64,000 bases of DNA from Parasponia andersonii (Eukaryota; Streptophyta; Magnoliopsida; Rosales; Cannabaceae): NCBI GenBank assembly GCA_002914805.1, contig JXTB01000004.1, positions 2,277,824 to 2,341,823 on the forward strand, in the 5' to 3' direction. Below the pieces are notes generated by a model. It was not told where the DNA came from. It searched no databases and worked only from the letters and a program-made list of their open reading frames with translations. Shown here one piece after another: positions 49,577-61,406 of the stretch (the stretch's first letter is position 1; the number at the start of each line of letters is the position of its first letter). Position numbers and translations under genes: made by a program.

Positions 49577-50165
49577 CAAGGGGGAGATATCAAGTTGGGG
49601 ATTTGAAGCAAGGACTATCTTGGCAGATTGATGTTGCAAACGCTAGTCGATCATCCACGAACAACAAAGAAATTCGTGTTGGTTGGAGACAACAAGCTGC
49701 TAAGGCATTAAATTCAATTGCCTAGGGGAAAAATTTTGTGGGTGACTACTAATTGAAGGTGTCCTAACTCGACTATGAATTGGCTAGTTGGGATTAATTA
49801 TAAGATAGTTTACGAGATTAGCAGATGGGTAATACTAGGATACTCCTTCATAGCGCGCGCGCGCGCACATATATATATATATATATATATATTAAAATTT
49901 CTATTAGGATTAGTCTATTCTGAAACTCTAAATATAGACCTTGTCTTTAATCAAATCACGAGTTGACAAGAGAAAGCAACAATGAAATTTAGTGAGAAGG
50001 GCTCTTGGAATTTAAGATTTCAATAGTGTAAAAACTAAAAAAAGTGTAACTATATTCCGTTTCTTAGTGAAACACTTGCTAATAATCTCTTGGGAACATA
50101 GACAATTGAGCCAAACCATATTGTATTCTTGTGTGCTTTATTTTCTCGTGAGTTTGTACTGGGAT
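49577..50165 (+). mobile_element. Possible Ty1-copia-type polypurine tract and 3' LTR relic
   Basis: A purine tract AAGGGGGAGA (49578-49587) is followed by ATCAAGTTGGGGATTTGAAG, the usual look of a copia element just before and at its 3' LTR. The block ends with GTGTGCTTTATTTTCTCGTG and GTTTGTACTGGGATT, resembling a copia LTR 3' region. The solo LTR at 50166 has inserted into it. No coding part remains. The assignment is by pattern only. Confidence 0.35.
49852..49892. repeat. Alternating (CG)/(CA)/(TA) tract
   Basis: About seven CG/GC steps pass through CACA into a (TA) run, giving about 40 bp of unbroken alternating purine-pyrimidine. This is rare in such an AT-rich and presumably methylated plant region. 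Confidence 0.9.
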
Positions 50166-52430
50166 TGTGAAACCCCTTATTTTAAGAAAGGGTATCGTGG
50201 TCTTTTCACCCAAATTAAAAAAAAATGAATCTGGATAGATTTGAGTCTAGATTCGTTCAGATAAAAATGTGAAGAAAGCTTGAAAATTGGGGTCAAAGTG
50301 TAATTATTTAAGAGTATTTTTTAGAAGATTTTCAGAAAATTGGGTCCAAGTGCAAATAAGCAAAATAGTACCCAATTAAACAGAATTTGACACGTAGCAC
50401 TACAGTTACGGAAATTGCCTATAAATCCCTGAACTTCCTCATCTTCTCCCTTGAAGCCCCTACGAAGACCTACTGCTACCAGCCACTGTCGCTCCTCTTT
50501 TGGCCACTGTTGGAACTTGCCGCCACCCGGAAATGACGCGCTGTCGCCATACAAAGCTCCCGCCGCATCAGAGCCCGCAATCGCCGAAAAACTGCGAAAG
50601 CGTCATGGCTTATTTTGCTCGCCGAAGCCGATTCCGGCCCCCATACGCCGCAAAACTAGTCACCATAGACTCGTCTCTTCATAAGCAATCTAGTTGTAGG
50701 TACCTCGCGTCTCAGTTTTGCTCAGTTTAATTTTAATTTCGTTGAACAGTTTTGTGTGTAAAAAGTTTTGAAATTAACTTTTCGATCGGACTGTTAGATT
50801 TTAAAACTAATATCATTTTTGGAATCTACGTTGAAAATGGTGAAAAATGATATATATATATATATTGACTATATTCTGAAACGGACCGAAAAACAAAATC
50901 GGACTGCCCAGATTAACCTCGATTTACGTGCCATAGGGCCCGCATCTAAATTTGATAAATTAAATGTCTAACCCAGGGTTTTTGGATGCTCTAAATTCAT
51001 TGGTGAAATCCGTTTCATGATTTGAAGCTCCGTTTGAAAATCAAGTTTTCAAACCAAGAAACCAAAGGTTTGAAAACGACATCTGCTCTTCCAAATGACA
51101 CCTAAATGACGCCAAACTTTCTCCATAACCTTGTAACGCTAGTTGGACGCTCGATTGAGGTAGGTATTCGATTACTTGATTCTTAAATTAATTTAATTTA
51201 TGAATTAAAGATTCTCAATAAATATAGAATTTCATGAAATAATTTATAAAAATTGTATTTATGTCCATTTTTGACCTGATTTGAGATATAAACTGCTTGG
51301 GAGGCACATCAAACTGGTTGGCGTATCGTATATACTATTTTGGATTGATTTCTGCAGGAAATTGGATTTTTAGGTTTTGATAGAAAATAGTTGTTTTAGT
51401 GCCGAAATTTTTAGAAAATCCAAAATAGTTCGAGAACTCAGTTTTGAGGACTAGAAGTGATTTGATTAAAGAATACTGCATGGTTATTTTGAGATTTTGT
51501 GGAAATGGTGCATATCTTTATTCTGTCATTTATAAAACATTTGCATACATTCACATATTTACGATGCTCTACATCGGGTGATCGGACTTACGATGCCCCA
51601 CATTAGGTGATCGGACTTACGACGCCTCTTTAGGTGGCTCGGACTTACGAGTGATCCACTAGGATACTTCGAACATCATGGTTATATGTTGGCTTGAATA
51701 GATATGTACTGGTTTTTATGGATATTTTTCAATAGTTTGGAATGTTTGAACTGTTGGACTATGATTTCCACTTGAGTTTTGTGAATTGTTTGGAATAAAA
51801 CACTAACCATGCAGGACCTTTAACGTGAGTATATTTTCTTACATATAAAAACTTGTAATTGATTCTCTACTGAGCATTCACGTGCTTACCCACTTTTATT
51901 TATTCCCACTTTTAGGTATTGATTTATTTTAGGGAAATTGTCTTGGTGACTTGTCAAGGTTGTTTGACATATGTATGTCGTTTCCCATATCTTTATTAGT
52001 TGGTTCCTATTCTATACCATCCTTTCTTTTTTATGTCAAATATATTTAGCTAATCGTGGTATATTTATTAAGTAGATGTATGAGGATAAATTTTACTATT
52101 TAATTGAATACTTAGAAATACAAATGATTTTATGTAAATTATTTGAACATTGGACTTAAGGTTTAATTAGACTCGTTTTTCTATAATTTATAAATTTACA
52201 AATATTTCTAAACTAATTAATTAGATTTTAACCAAAACTTTAAATGAAGGATTTCCTTGGAAAATTAATACAAAAATTAATGTTTCTTGAATATGAAATT
52301 CAGTTACTTTTGAGGACTAAATCTAAAAATTCTTAGTACTAAATTTTCTGGAATTTTGAAAAATCATTGTTTACTACTGTTTCAACATAAAATTACTAAA
52401 AATCACGGCTTTAAATTTCTGATCGTGACA
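50166..52430 (+). mobile_element. Solo LTR, 2265 bp, with exact GGGAT target duplication
   Basis: It starts TGTGAAACCCCTTATTTT and ends CTGATCGTGACA. GGGAT stands directly on both sides, an exact 5-bp duplication. It is homologous to the LTR at 37006-39335, but no primer-binding site follows. A TATA-like CCTATAAATCCC at about 50420 and a CT-rich leader probably mark the LTR promoter; the 70-77 residue frames after it are not genes. Confidence 0.9.
51559..51650 (+). repeat. Minisatellite inside the solo LTR, 29-bp unit
   Basis: TTACGATG/TTACGACG starts at 51559, 51588, 51617 and 51645 (partial), each unit ending GATCGGAC or GCTCGGAC. Confidence 0.85.
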
Positions 52431-53666
52431 GGGATTTAAATTAACTCTAGAATTTTTAGCAAAATTGTGTTCTTGGACTCTGTGAGTTACAACAGTTACA
52501 TGTAAATGACAACTTCAGATGATCATCGAACCACTAGTCTTTATAGAGGTACTTAACCTGGTTTGTAATTTATATGTTCATAGCTTCCGACGTAATGGAT
52601 GCACCTATTCTCCATCAGAGTGGTTTTGAAAATGGTCGGAGATAGATTCATTCTTTCTCTTTGATATATGCAAGTAATGTCGTTTTCTGTACTTATACGC
52701 CTATCTGTCATCTATGGTGTTAACAGAAATAAGGTCGACTGTTACATAAACAACCTCTCCGTTAGTTAAACTTGACATAAATGTTTCTTCTTGTCCACTA
52801 GATTTTCATTTAATAACGATGAATTAATGCAACTAAGACAATAATAAAATGTTTATAATAAGAGAATAACAAAATGAGAAAGTTATCCACATGATTTTAA
52901 TAATAAATCACGATTGAAATTTATTTCGTGGGATGTAGCGTAAATATTTAGGATATTATTTTTGAAAAATTACACAATCAACTCTTTCATAGTTTTTTTT
53001 CCCAAAATATATTGTATTTCGAGAAATTAAAATCCAAACCATTCAAGATTTTCTTTCAAATTTAAACGTGGTCAATACAACGCATGAAAATTAGTGAATA
53101 AAAATGCAAGGTAATTAAAGTTTACTTATATATTTAAGGAATTAAACATGAGAAAAATCATTACAGTTTATCTTTCTTTGTCACGGTTTGTAGGTTGTAT
53201 TTGTTTTTTCGGTTGTTTATGTAAGTTCCCGAGCTATTTTAAGGTAGGTTAAATCTGTATTTATCATTGAGTGAGGTAAACTTGTTCCGCTTACCTGAGA
53301 AAATTTTCAAGACCATACAAATGCAAAGGTTTGGATTGTTTTTTCTTGAAATACAATTTTTTTTCTTTTTTTTTTTTGGCCTTCAAAAAGAGTGAAAATC
53401 CAAGGTGGATTATATTGTGTAAGTTTCTTACTGTTACTGAGTCCTAAGATGATTAGTCGCAGTTCATGGAAGTAATCAAGATTATTTCAAGAAGATTGAA
53501 ATAGGAGTTTCAAATTCAAGAAGTATGATTGGTTTAGAAAACTTTGAATTGAAAGGATAAAATTCTTTTTTTTTACTCCAATTGAAATGACTTTTATTCA
53601 AAAATTAGGGAACAACCAAAATCTGTCAATAACTGGACTATATACATTCAATTTCTTTATACATCA
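52431..53666. other. Gene-free stretch between two LTR copies
   Basis: The first part probably continues the element into which the solo LTR inserted. AT-rich, with poly-T near 53348-53378. No frame is supported. Confidence 0.35.
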
Positions 53667-56570
53667 TGTTACGACCTAAACCTCGGGCTAGTGATAAAAA
53701 GAGAATTTCACAAGTAGAAATTCAAAAATTATTTTTGAAAAATTTATAAAAATAATTTTTAAAATAAAATTCTCATTGTTTTGTGATTACTATTAGATTT
53801 AGATTGTTAATGAAATTTATTAAAATAAACCAAACATTACTATCAGTAGTCTCACAATCTAATACAATAATTATACAAACCGAGTCTGTTAAACAGGCCC
53901 TTAACTGTTTAATACAATTCAAGACAAATAATAGAGTTTATTTTATACAGTTATAAATTACTAGTAAGGTAACGAGTTCCTCACTATTCTGCTTCTGAAT
54001 TTCTAAAATCACACTGAATATTACTTGAGAGGGGAAAAGTAAGGGATGAAAATTTACATGCTTAGTAGGAATTCTTTCAAGTCAGTGGCAGAAAGAGAAT
54101 TTCGCAAGTAGAAATTCAAAAAGTATTTTTGAAAAATTTATACAAATAATTTTTAAAATAAAATTCCCATAGATTTGTGATCACTATTAGACTTAGATTA
54201 TTAATGAAATTTATTAAAATAAACCAAGTATTACTATCAATAATCTCACAATCTAATACAATAATTATATAGATCGAGTCCGTGAAACACGCCCCTAAGT
54301 GTTTAATACAAGCCAAGACAAATAATAGAGTTTATTTCATACAGTTACCAATTACTAGTAAAGTAACTAGCTCATCACTATTCTACTTCTGAATTTCTAA
54401 AATCACGCTGAACATTACCTAAAAGGGAAAAAGTAAAGGATGAATATTCACATGCTCAATAGGAATTCTTTCGGGCCAGTGGCAGAAAGAGAATTTCGCA
54501 AGTGGAAATTCAAAAATTATTTTTGAAAAATTTATAAAAATAATTTTTAAAATAAAATTTCCATAGTTATATGATCACCATTAGATTTAGATTGTTAATG
54601 AAATTTATTAAAATAAACCAAACATTACTATCAGTAGTTTCACAATTCAACACAATAATTACACAGATCGAGTCTATGAAACAGGCCACTAAGTGTTTAA
54701 TACAAGCCAAAACAAATAATAGAGCTTATTCTATAAAGTTACCAATTCTAGTAAGGTAACCAGCTCCTCACTATTCTGCTTCTGAATTTTTAAAATCATA
54801 CCGCGCATTACCTGAGAGGGAAAAAGTAAGGGATAAACATTTACATGCTCAGTAAGAATTCAATTACCTTTTTGAATGAATGCAATTTCTCAAACCTGCA
54901 TGATTAGTACCTTTAAATCCATTTATAAATCAAGTTTCTAATCACTGATATCCAGAATAATCACATATTTAAGACTAAATCCAAAACCATATCATTATAC
55001 ATATCATATATCAACAAGTAAATAAGTAAACTCTCATCCTCCCATCACAGCCCTGTAATACCTCTGTAACAGAGATATCTAGTATCCTAATACTGCCTAT
55101 ATATGTATCAGCAAAACCCTACGCAAAGGCCTAGGTTTATCACATGGCACTGTAGTAACTCGTCAGCGATCTCAAATACTGTGATGCTATAATAGAAGTC
55201 AAGTGTGTGATCCTATGGTATGTACAACAAGTAACAGTTCACAACAACCATACATCCATTGATCAAATCGTACTTTAAAAATCCAACTTGGCATTATTTT
55301 GAGATTTACTGTGCATGGGCAGCACACCGCTATTTTACCCCATAATTACAATATAAAAATATATATAAAAATCTACACAGTCCAATCCTAATACAATATA
55401 ATAATTTTCAATAATTTGCTAATCCATCGTAAAATCATGATTTTTCATAAATAAATTTTAATGTATTTATAAATCAAAATAGATATAAAATCAAGTTATC
55501 AAACCCCTACCTCGATATGGTAGTAATACTAGGCTAATGACGCTCGTAGAATTCTCTGTTGGTCACTCGGGTGTTCCAACGGCAGTTTCTAGATCTCGGT
55601 AAGTCCATTTGAAAAAGTGACTTTTTACTGGAGTTTCAATTGGAGAAACGGAGGTCACCACTATAAAAAACGTTGGGTTAGATATATACTTTATTAAAAG
55701 TGGGTCCCGGTGTAGGACCAATCCGTAGTACGCAAAACAGTATAATTTAAGAGCCACAAAATTTCAATTTTTGTTCTACTTCGAAACATAGTAATATTTT
55801 ATAGCAAATTCAACTCTCAACCTCACTGAGTTCAAATTCAAAATCAGAATTCAGTTTCAATACCTTGAGCATTAATTAAGCTCAAAAATCTGAAAAGTAC
55901 ATAAATACCACTTTTTGTAAATATTTAGAGAATCTCTTTTTTTTTTTCTAATTAAAAATTACTGCGCTTTTGGATAACATTTTTACTTCTACTAACCGTA
56001 ATTATTCATAGTTGTTAACCCTATTTTACCTCAAATATTTACCTCGAGTAAAATAATTACCTAACCAAAAATTACAAAAATATCACTTTTTACGAACTTA
56101 GGAAAAATGGCCAAAATAGTAAAAATCTTACCGGTGGCGAGTTGAGCTGTGAAACCACTTAGAAGAGGTCGACAGTGTGTCCGTACAATGTTAGATGGCA
56201 GAACTTTCGTCAGAAAATTACGCTAAAGGCGGTACTTTCGAAGTCTCTGATCTTGACCACCAGAGCTCAAAACACAGTGAGATTGGTCAGCTTCTCTTCG
56301 TTAGCGAGTCCTCTTCTGCGTGGGATAGTGCATCAGTCCGGTGTGCGATAGCAGTGAGTGTCAGTAGATTCGATTCTTTTTCCTCTCTCTCGAGCCTCCT
56401 CGTGAAGAAGAACATGAAATGAGAGGGCTTACATGCAAAACTTGGTATTGTAGTACCATATTATTAAATTCCAGATATTTTATTAAAATGATCCAAAAAT
56501 GGGTATTTACCAAAGTGCTATTGGTCTTAAAACTACTCAAATACCCTTAAAAATTATCAGTTTTTGCACA
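53667..56570 (-). mobile_element. LTR relative with an internal 394-bp tandem triplication
   Basis: On the minus strand it probably starts TGTGCAAAAACTGATAATTT and ends GAGGTTTAGGTCGTAACA. The block from about 54838 (CATGCTCAGTAAGAATTCAA) aligns closely with the LTR at 37006-39335 (about 37565 on). No matching 5-bp flanks and no primer-binding site are seen, so its ends are less certain than those of the other copies. The 75-residue plus frame at 56195 is antisense to the LTR leader. Confidence 0.65.
53695..54875. repeat. 394-bp unit, three tandem copies
   Basis: GAGAATTTC(A/G)CAAGTA starts at 53701, 54095 and 54489, exactly 394 bp apart each time. Downstream blocks (TTTATTAAAATAAACCAA, ACAAATAATAGAG, ATTCTGCTTCTGAAT) recur in register with scattered substitutions. 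The homologous LTR at 37006 has a single copy of the region. Confidence 0.9.
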
Positions 56571-57619
56571 CCCTAAAAGAATTATTTGTTTGTTTTTTTT
56601 TATCCATTCATTATATTGGAAAAATATCCATTTTGTACATCAACTTTTTTTTTTTTAAATTTTTAAAATGCTTCTTCTTTAGTTTGCTCTACTCTGTTTG
56701 TCTGTTTGTCTTCTTTCTTCCCCCCACCCCTTCAATTTGTTAGATTGTTATCTTTCTTGTTTTTGTTATATGGCTTTTTTGTTTAGCTCCCCAAAAGAAA
56801 AAAAAAGTAAACCGATATACAGAAATGAATCTTTTTTTCCCTTGTTTGATTGGTTTTTTGTTTTTTTTTTTTTATCTAATTAAAGTCTCTCAATTCAACA
56901 AATATAAATATATATTTTATATATTAAATTTGAATGTCATTTTCTCAAAATTAATTATCCGTTTATTTATTTATTTTAATTTAGTTTTACTATTGAGAAA
57001 AAGAGAAATTGTTATAACAGCTCAATACATATATTACAAAAAATAATAATAATATTCAAAATTAAATAAATAGATATGAAACTCCTCTTACTATAAAACT
57101 ATCTTTTACTGCCGTCTAATGTTTCTACGGGGAGTCGCTCCAAATTTATTTATTTATTTATTTTTTCTTATGGTGATTTTGAAGAAATTAGATAGGGTAA
57201 CTTCCCTCTATTAGCGCTCAAGTAATTTCATAGATTATTTTCCCCTTTCCATCTTGGGTGCAGCCTTTTTCTGGGTCTATTCCTTGGACGTAGCTTTATG
57301 ATTCTTTACGATATAAATTTTATAGTGCATGCATTTTAACTATTAAATTGTTTTTTTTGGTAATTTTAATTACAAGTAAACTTGTAATTAAAATGACGAA
57401 TGTATGACACCCATACGTGACATTTAGGCTCACTTAATTCTTTCCCCTCAAATTTAACACCACTAAAATTGGAGGGTAAAGTAGAAATTTCACTAAGAAA
57501 AATATAAAGAATACATTAAAAGGTCTCAAGCTATAACAAGATGAAAAACTCTTTTCCTTCTAGTAAAAATAGAAAACGATCTAGCTCCAAGGTAAATAAA
57601 AAAGACTTCAGTCGTCATT
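56571..57619. other. Gene-free AT-rich stretch
   Basis: It holds long T runs and a perfect 15-bp inverted repeat with a 2-nt loop at 57363-57394. No gene signal until the pol relic. Confidence 0.4.
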
Positions 57620-57639
57620 CTTTTGATCAAGCCACCAAC

Positions 57640-58400
57640 AAATGGGTACTCGAATCTTTTATTGCCATTTTATATTATTTTTTATGAAAATTCTATTGTG
57701 GTCATATTTCCTCGATCTAATAGTGAGTATCTAGATAAATTTTTGAAGGATTTACTTGGCCACCACCTGAAAATCGAGCTTTGTGTTGACCTAGATTTTG
57801 GAGCTTATCCAATTTCTATTCTAGCTTACCGTATGACTCCTGGAGAGATGACTAAGTTGGTATTAATTAAATGAACTCCAAGAAAAAGGATCTACAAGCA
57901 GTATTTCACCTTTGGCTACTTGTGTTCTTTTTGCAAAAAAATTTCATGATATTTAAATATTTTGCGTTGATTATAAAAAACTAAATCAATTGAGTTTAAA
58001 TAATAAAGTATCTCTTTCTAAGGATCGATGAATTATTTAATTAGTTTTAAAGATCTAGATTCTTTTTCAAAATCAATCTAGATTCTTCTTCAAAATCAAT
58101 CTTAGATTTGATTATCATTAATTGAAAATTCTAGAAAATGATATGCTAAAAACTGTATTCAGAACTCGTTATAGCTAATTTAAGTTTTAATTATATCTTT
58201 TGATTTAATTAATGCCTTTGTAACTTTTATGGATCATATGAATCTGATTTTCAAGCCTTGTTGGTTATATAATGACATTCTTGTATACTTTAAGACTTAA
58301 GAAGATCATTTTGAACACGAGGATAATAGTCTAAACTTTGAAAGATTACCATATTTATTCATGCATGTTTATGATAATACGTGATTATTATTAAGTAAAT
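57640..58400 (+). pseudogene. Ty3/gypsy pol relic, reverse-transcriptase part
   Basis: Seen in successive, frame-broken pieces: LDLDFGAYPIS-type followed by YRMTPGEMTKL (the N-terminal edge of a gypsy reverse transcriptase), CVDY-like, a GYHQL-like piece, ENDMLKT, FRTRY, and a block around FMDHM ending near NDILVYF, corresponding to the catalytic region. Several stops and frameshifts are present, and the usual YxDD-type site is altered. The order and orientation of pieces match a plus-strand gypsy pol. It cannot make a working enzyme. It lies upstream of the RNase H part at 59830. Confidence 0.85.
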
Positions 58401-59829
58401 ATTAAAGATTACGTGGTTTATCATATAGTAGAGAGTAATATAAGTAAAGTTGTTTACTTATTTGAGATATAATTCTTTAATTTCAATCTAAACAATTGCT
58501 CACAACTAATTAAAAAAGTTGCGGTGCTTTGAAAGGTGACGTTATACCTAAAGCTTTGGTTTATTTTGGATACATTGAACATGACTATATGGGAATTTTT
58601 TTTCTCTTTTGTTATAAGTACTGTGATCAAGAACATATTATTATATTAAAAATAATTAGTACATGCCTCTCTAAATCCAGAAATGGGTAATAAATTCTTA
58701 TTCATAATTTATATTATTTGAGGTTTCAAAAAGTAAAATCAAGAATGATGATCCAAAGCTGAACCTTTTTGCAATACAACGTTATGTGCATTAGAAATAT
58801 ATAATAGACATGTAAATGACAAATCTATTAGATAGAAATTAAATATCACCTTGTGGAACTATAAGTTCTCAGACAATTAAACTTTAGCCAAATGATCAAT
58901 GAAAATAGTTTTACTGATTATAGACAATTTGGAAAATCTTGTTATCCATTATATATAATTTTGTCCCAAAAAATTGGAAGACAACTAGAGTGGTAAAATG
59001 ACAATTTTACCTATTCTTAACTATTGATATTTATGTAGAAATATATATGTAATATTAATTGCCCAATGAATATAAATTTAATTTTTTAAGTTTTTATAAT
59101 ATTTTCAATTCAAGAGTTAGTATTGGACCTTTGTGTCTAATATTAGAATAACAAGCGTTTATATATTCATAGTTAATTTAAATTGTGCCTTGTGGAACTT
59201 GAATTAGACAGGTCTAATTGACACCAACCTACGCCAATATTATTTGAAATGATTATATCAAAATAGTAGACTCTAATAGTCAGTCCATATACTTAAAAGA
59301 ATAATAGGAGTCAAAACAGGCAGGTGACTATACTAGGCCTATACTAGGCCTATACCTACGGCACAATGACTCTACAAATTTAGCTGGCCTAGTAAATGGG
59401 GTTGGCTAAAGACCCTACGTGGCTAGGAGATATATTTATACTTCAATATGTCATATGTAAAGAAGATTTTTCTTTTTTTTAAGTCTGATTTAAGGACATT
59501 TGTTTGGTGATTATTTCCATATGAAAGTTAGAGAGAATATAGTGAGAAGAGATCTCACAGCTGTTTGATCAAGGTCGTTCAGCTTACATATCTATATAAT
59601 TAAAGCTTGATGCATAGATAGGAAGATTCATGGTTCAAGACACTGTTCTTCAAGTAAAATTTTCTATGTGCATATCTATATAACATAACCAAAATCTTAT
59701 GATTTTGTGAAAATCTAAAACAAACAAAATATTTTGTTATTATATTATTCCACTGTAAACATTTTTATAATGCATTCTTGAAAAAGAATCCTACACGAGT
59801 TTTTTCAATTTAGTAGATTATTATCATTA
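58401..59829. other. Unassigned insert between two parts of the gypsy pol relic
   Basis: AT-rich, without recognisable pol sequence, with a short 11-bp tandem (TATACTAGGCC) near 59330. It may be a later insertion or decayed connection region. Confidence 0.35.
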
Positions 59830-60225
59830 TTTTGTGGAGAATTTCTCAAAATTACGATTTCTTTCGCAAGGTTAACTAGAAAATATATCAAATTTTTGTG
59901 GGATGACAATATAAGAAAGCTTTCATAGAGTTAAAAGCAGAGATTGGCAATCACATTTATTCTTACTATTTCTAATGGTAACGAACCTAAGTCACATGAA
60001 AAGAATTATTAGACTTGAAGATACCATCGTAGTGCTATTAGGTTTGAGATTCACTCCAATCTCAATAGCTTGAAGTACCTCTTTATTCAACAAGGTTTGA
60101 GATTCACTCCAATCTCAATAGCTTGAAGTACCTCTTTATTCAACAAGACTTGAAGTTAAGGCAACAAATATAGGTTGATTATATGGAGTATTATGGCCAT
60201 TTTTCAGTATCATATTGGAAACTTA
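59830..60225 (+). pseudogene. Ty3/gypsy pol relic, RNase H part with internal duplication
   Basis: It starts with FVENFSKL-like, then FxWDDN and SFxxLK-like pieces, typical of the segment just after the gypsy reverse transcriptase. It then has NLNSLKYLFIQQ and DLKLRQQ, the SLKY...LNxRQ region of gypsy RNase H. The SLKY coding stretch is present twice in tandem (about 60044-60150). Stops and frame changes make it inactive. Confidence 0.8.
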
Positions 60226-60230
60226 GAGGT

Positions 60231-61020
60231 TGTTTAGGTTGTTTGGCATTATAACTAAAAATTTCTTTTTTATTTTTAAAAATAGAAAACTATTTTTGGA
60301 GAACAAATAAGGGTGTTTGGCTTTCTTTGAGAACAATTTTTAAAAACAGAGTTTAAAAAAAATAGAAAGTTTAGAGAATAACAAAATATTGTTTTCAAAG
60401 CGTTTTTTTAACTTTTTATTTTTCTAAAAGAATAAAATAATTCTTTCATATGACTTTTTATATATATATTCTCTCGTAACTTTTACTCTCATCACTTTCT
60501 CTCTCCTCATTCTCTCAATCCTCATTCTCTCTCTTCATTTTTCTCTTTTTATTTTATTCTATCACTTCTGGTCTCATCATTTTCTATCTCTTCATTTTGT
60601 TTAATCATATTATCTCTCCTCATTCTCTAGTGTTACTTTGTTTTTTATAACTTTCTTTATCTTTATTTTCTTTTCTCATATATTCTTATCGCTTTCTCTC
60701 TCTTGTGTGTTTTCATTTGTTTTTCTTTCTTTTATCTTTCTCAACATTTTTTATTTCCTCATTCTTTCTTATCACTTTCTCTCTTATTATTATCTTTCAT
60801 TACCTTTTCTCTTATGACTTTTTTTCTCTAAATATTTTTTTATAATACAAATATGATTTTTTTATATTCATATAATTTTTTTTCCTAAAATATATTTTTA
60901 GAAAATATTTACCAAACACTCGTTATTTTCTGAAAACATTATAAAATAGTTTTTGTTCTCATTTCTGAGAACACAACTTTCAAAATAGAAAACAAAAAAC
61001 AATGCTAAACAGCTCCTTAG
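60231..61020. mobile_element. hAT-like non-autonomous element with CT-rich core
   Basis: The left end (TGTTTGGCATTATAAC, then ATAGAAAACTATTTTTGGAG) is mirrored on the right (GAACACAACTTTCAAAATAG, AACAATGCTAAACAGCTCC). The centre (60480-60830) is a long CTCTC/CATT pyrimidine-rich run. No ORF; no clear target duplication. Confidence 0.55.
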
Positions 61021-61406
61021 TGTCGTGATTGATATTTTGAGTTAAAAAAAAAAAAAACCTCATGATATGCTAGATTCCTTACTATTAAATGATTGGAAAA
61101 TGTTAGTATCAAATGGTGATTGTAACTTGGTGTATTTTGAGGATAAATAAACTGCTTATATTAGTAATATAATGGCTACGCCATCATTTCTTTAAATAGT
61201 TTTATTAAGTTAATGATAGACCAAGCATTGAGAATAATTTGGAACCAAGTTAAGAATAACAAGATAATTGGATGATAGAGTACCAACAAAGAAGAATTTG
61301 TGCTTTTCAAAATAATAGCTCGCCCCTATTGGGTTTGGCCTTTTTTTTGTCATTAATAAGAACTATTGCTACGTAGGTGAGGTATTTATGTGAACATCCA
61401 TATTTT

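Noticed and set aside
50321..50730. Four overlapping 76-77 residue frames on both strands
   Set aside because: This is the GC-richer leader of the solo LTR; no frame is shared with the other LTR copies.
53667..56570. Calling this LTR a solo LTR
   Set aside because: The flanks CATCA and CCCTA do not match and the right end is uncertain.
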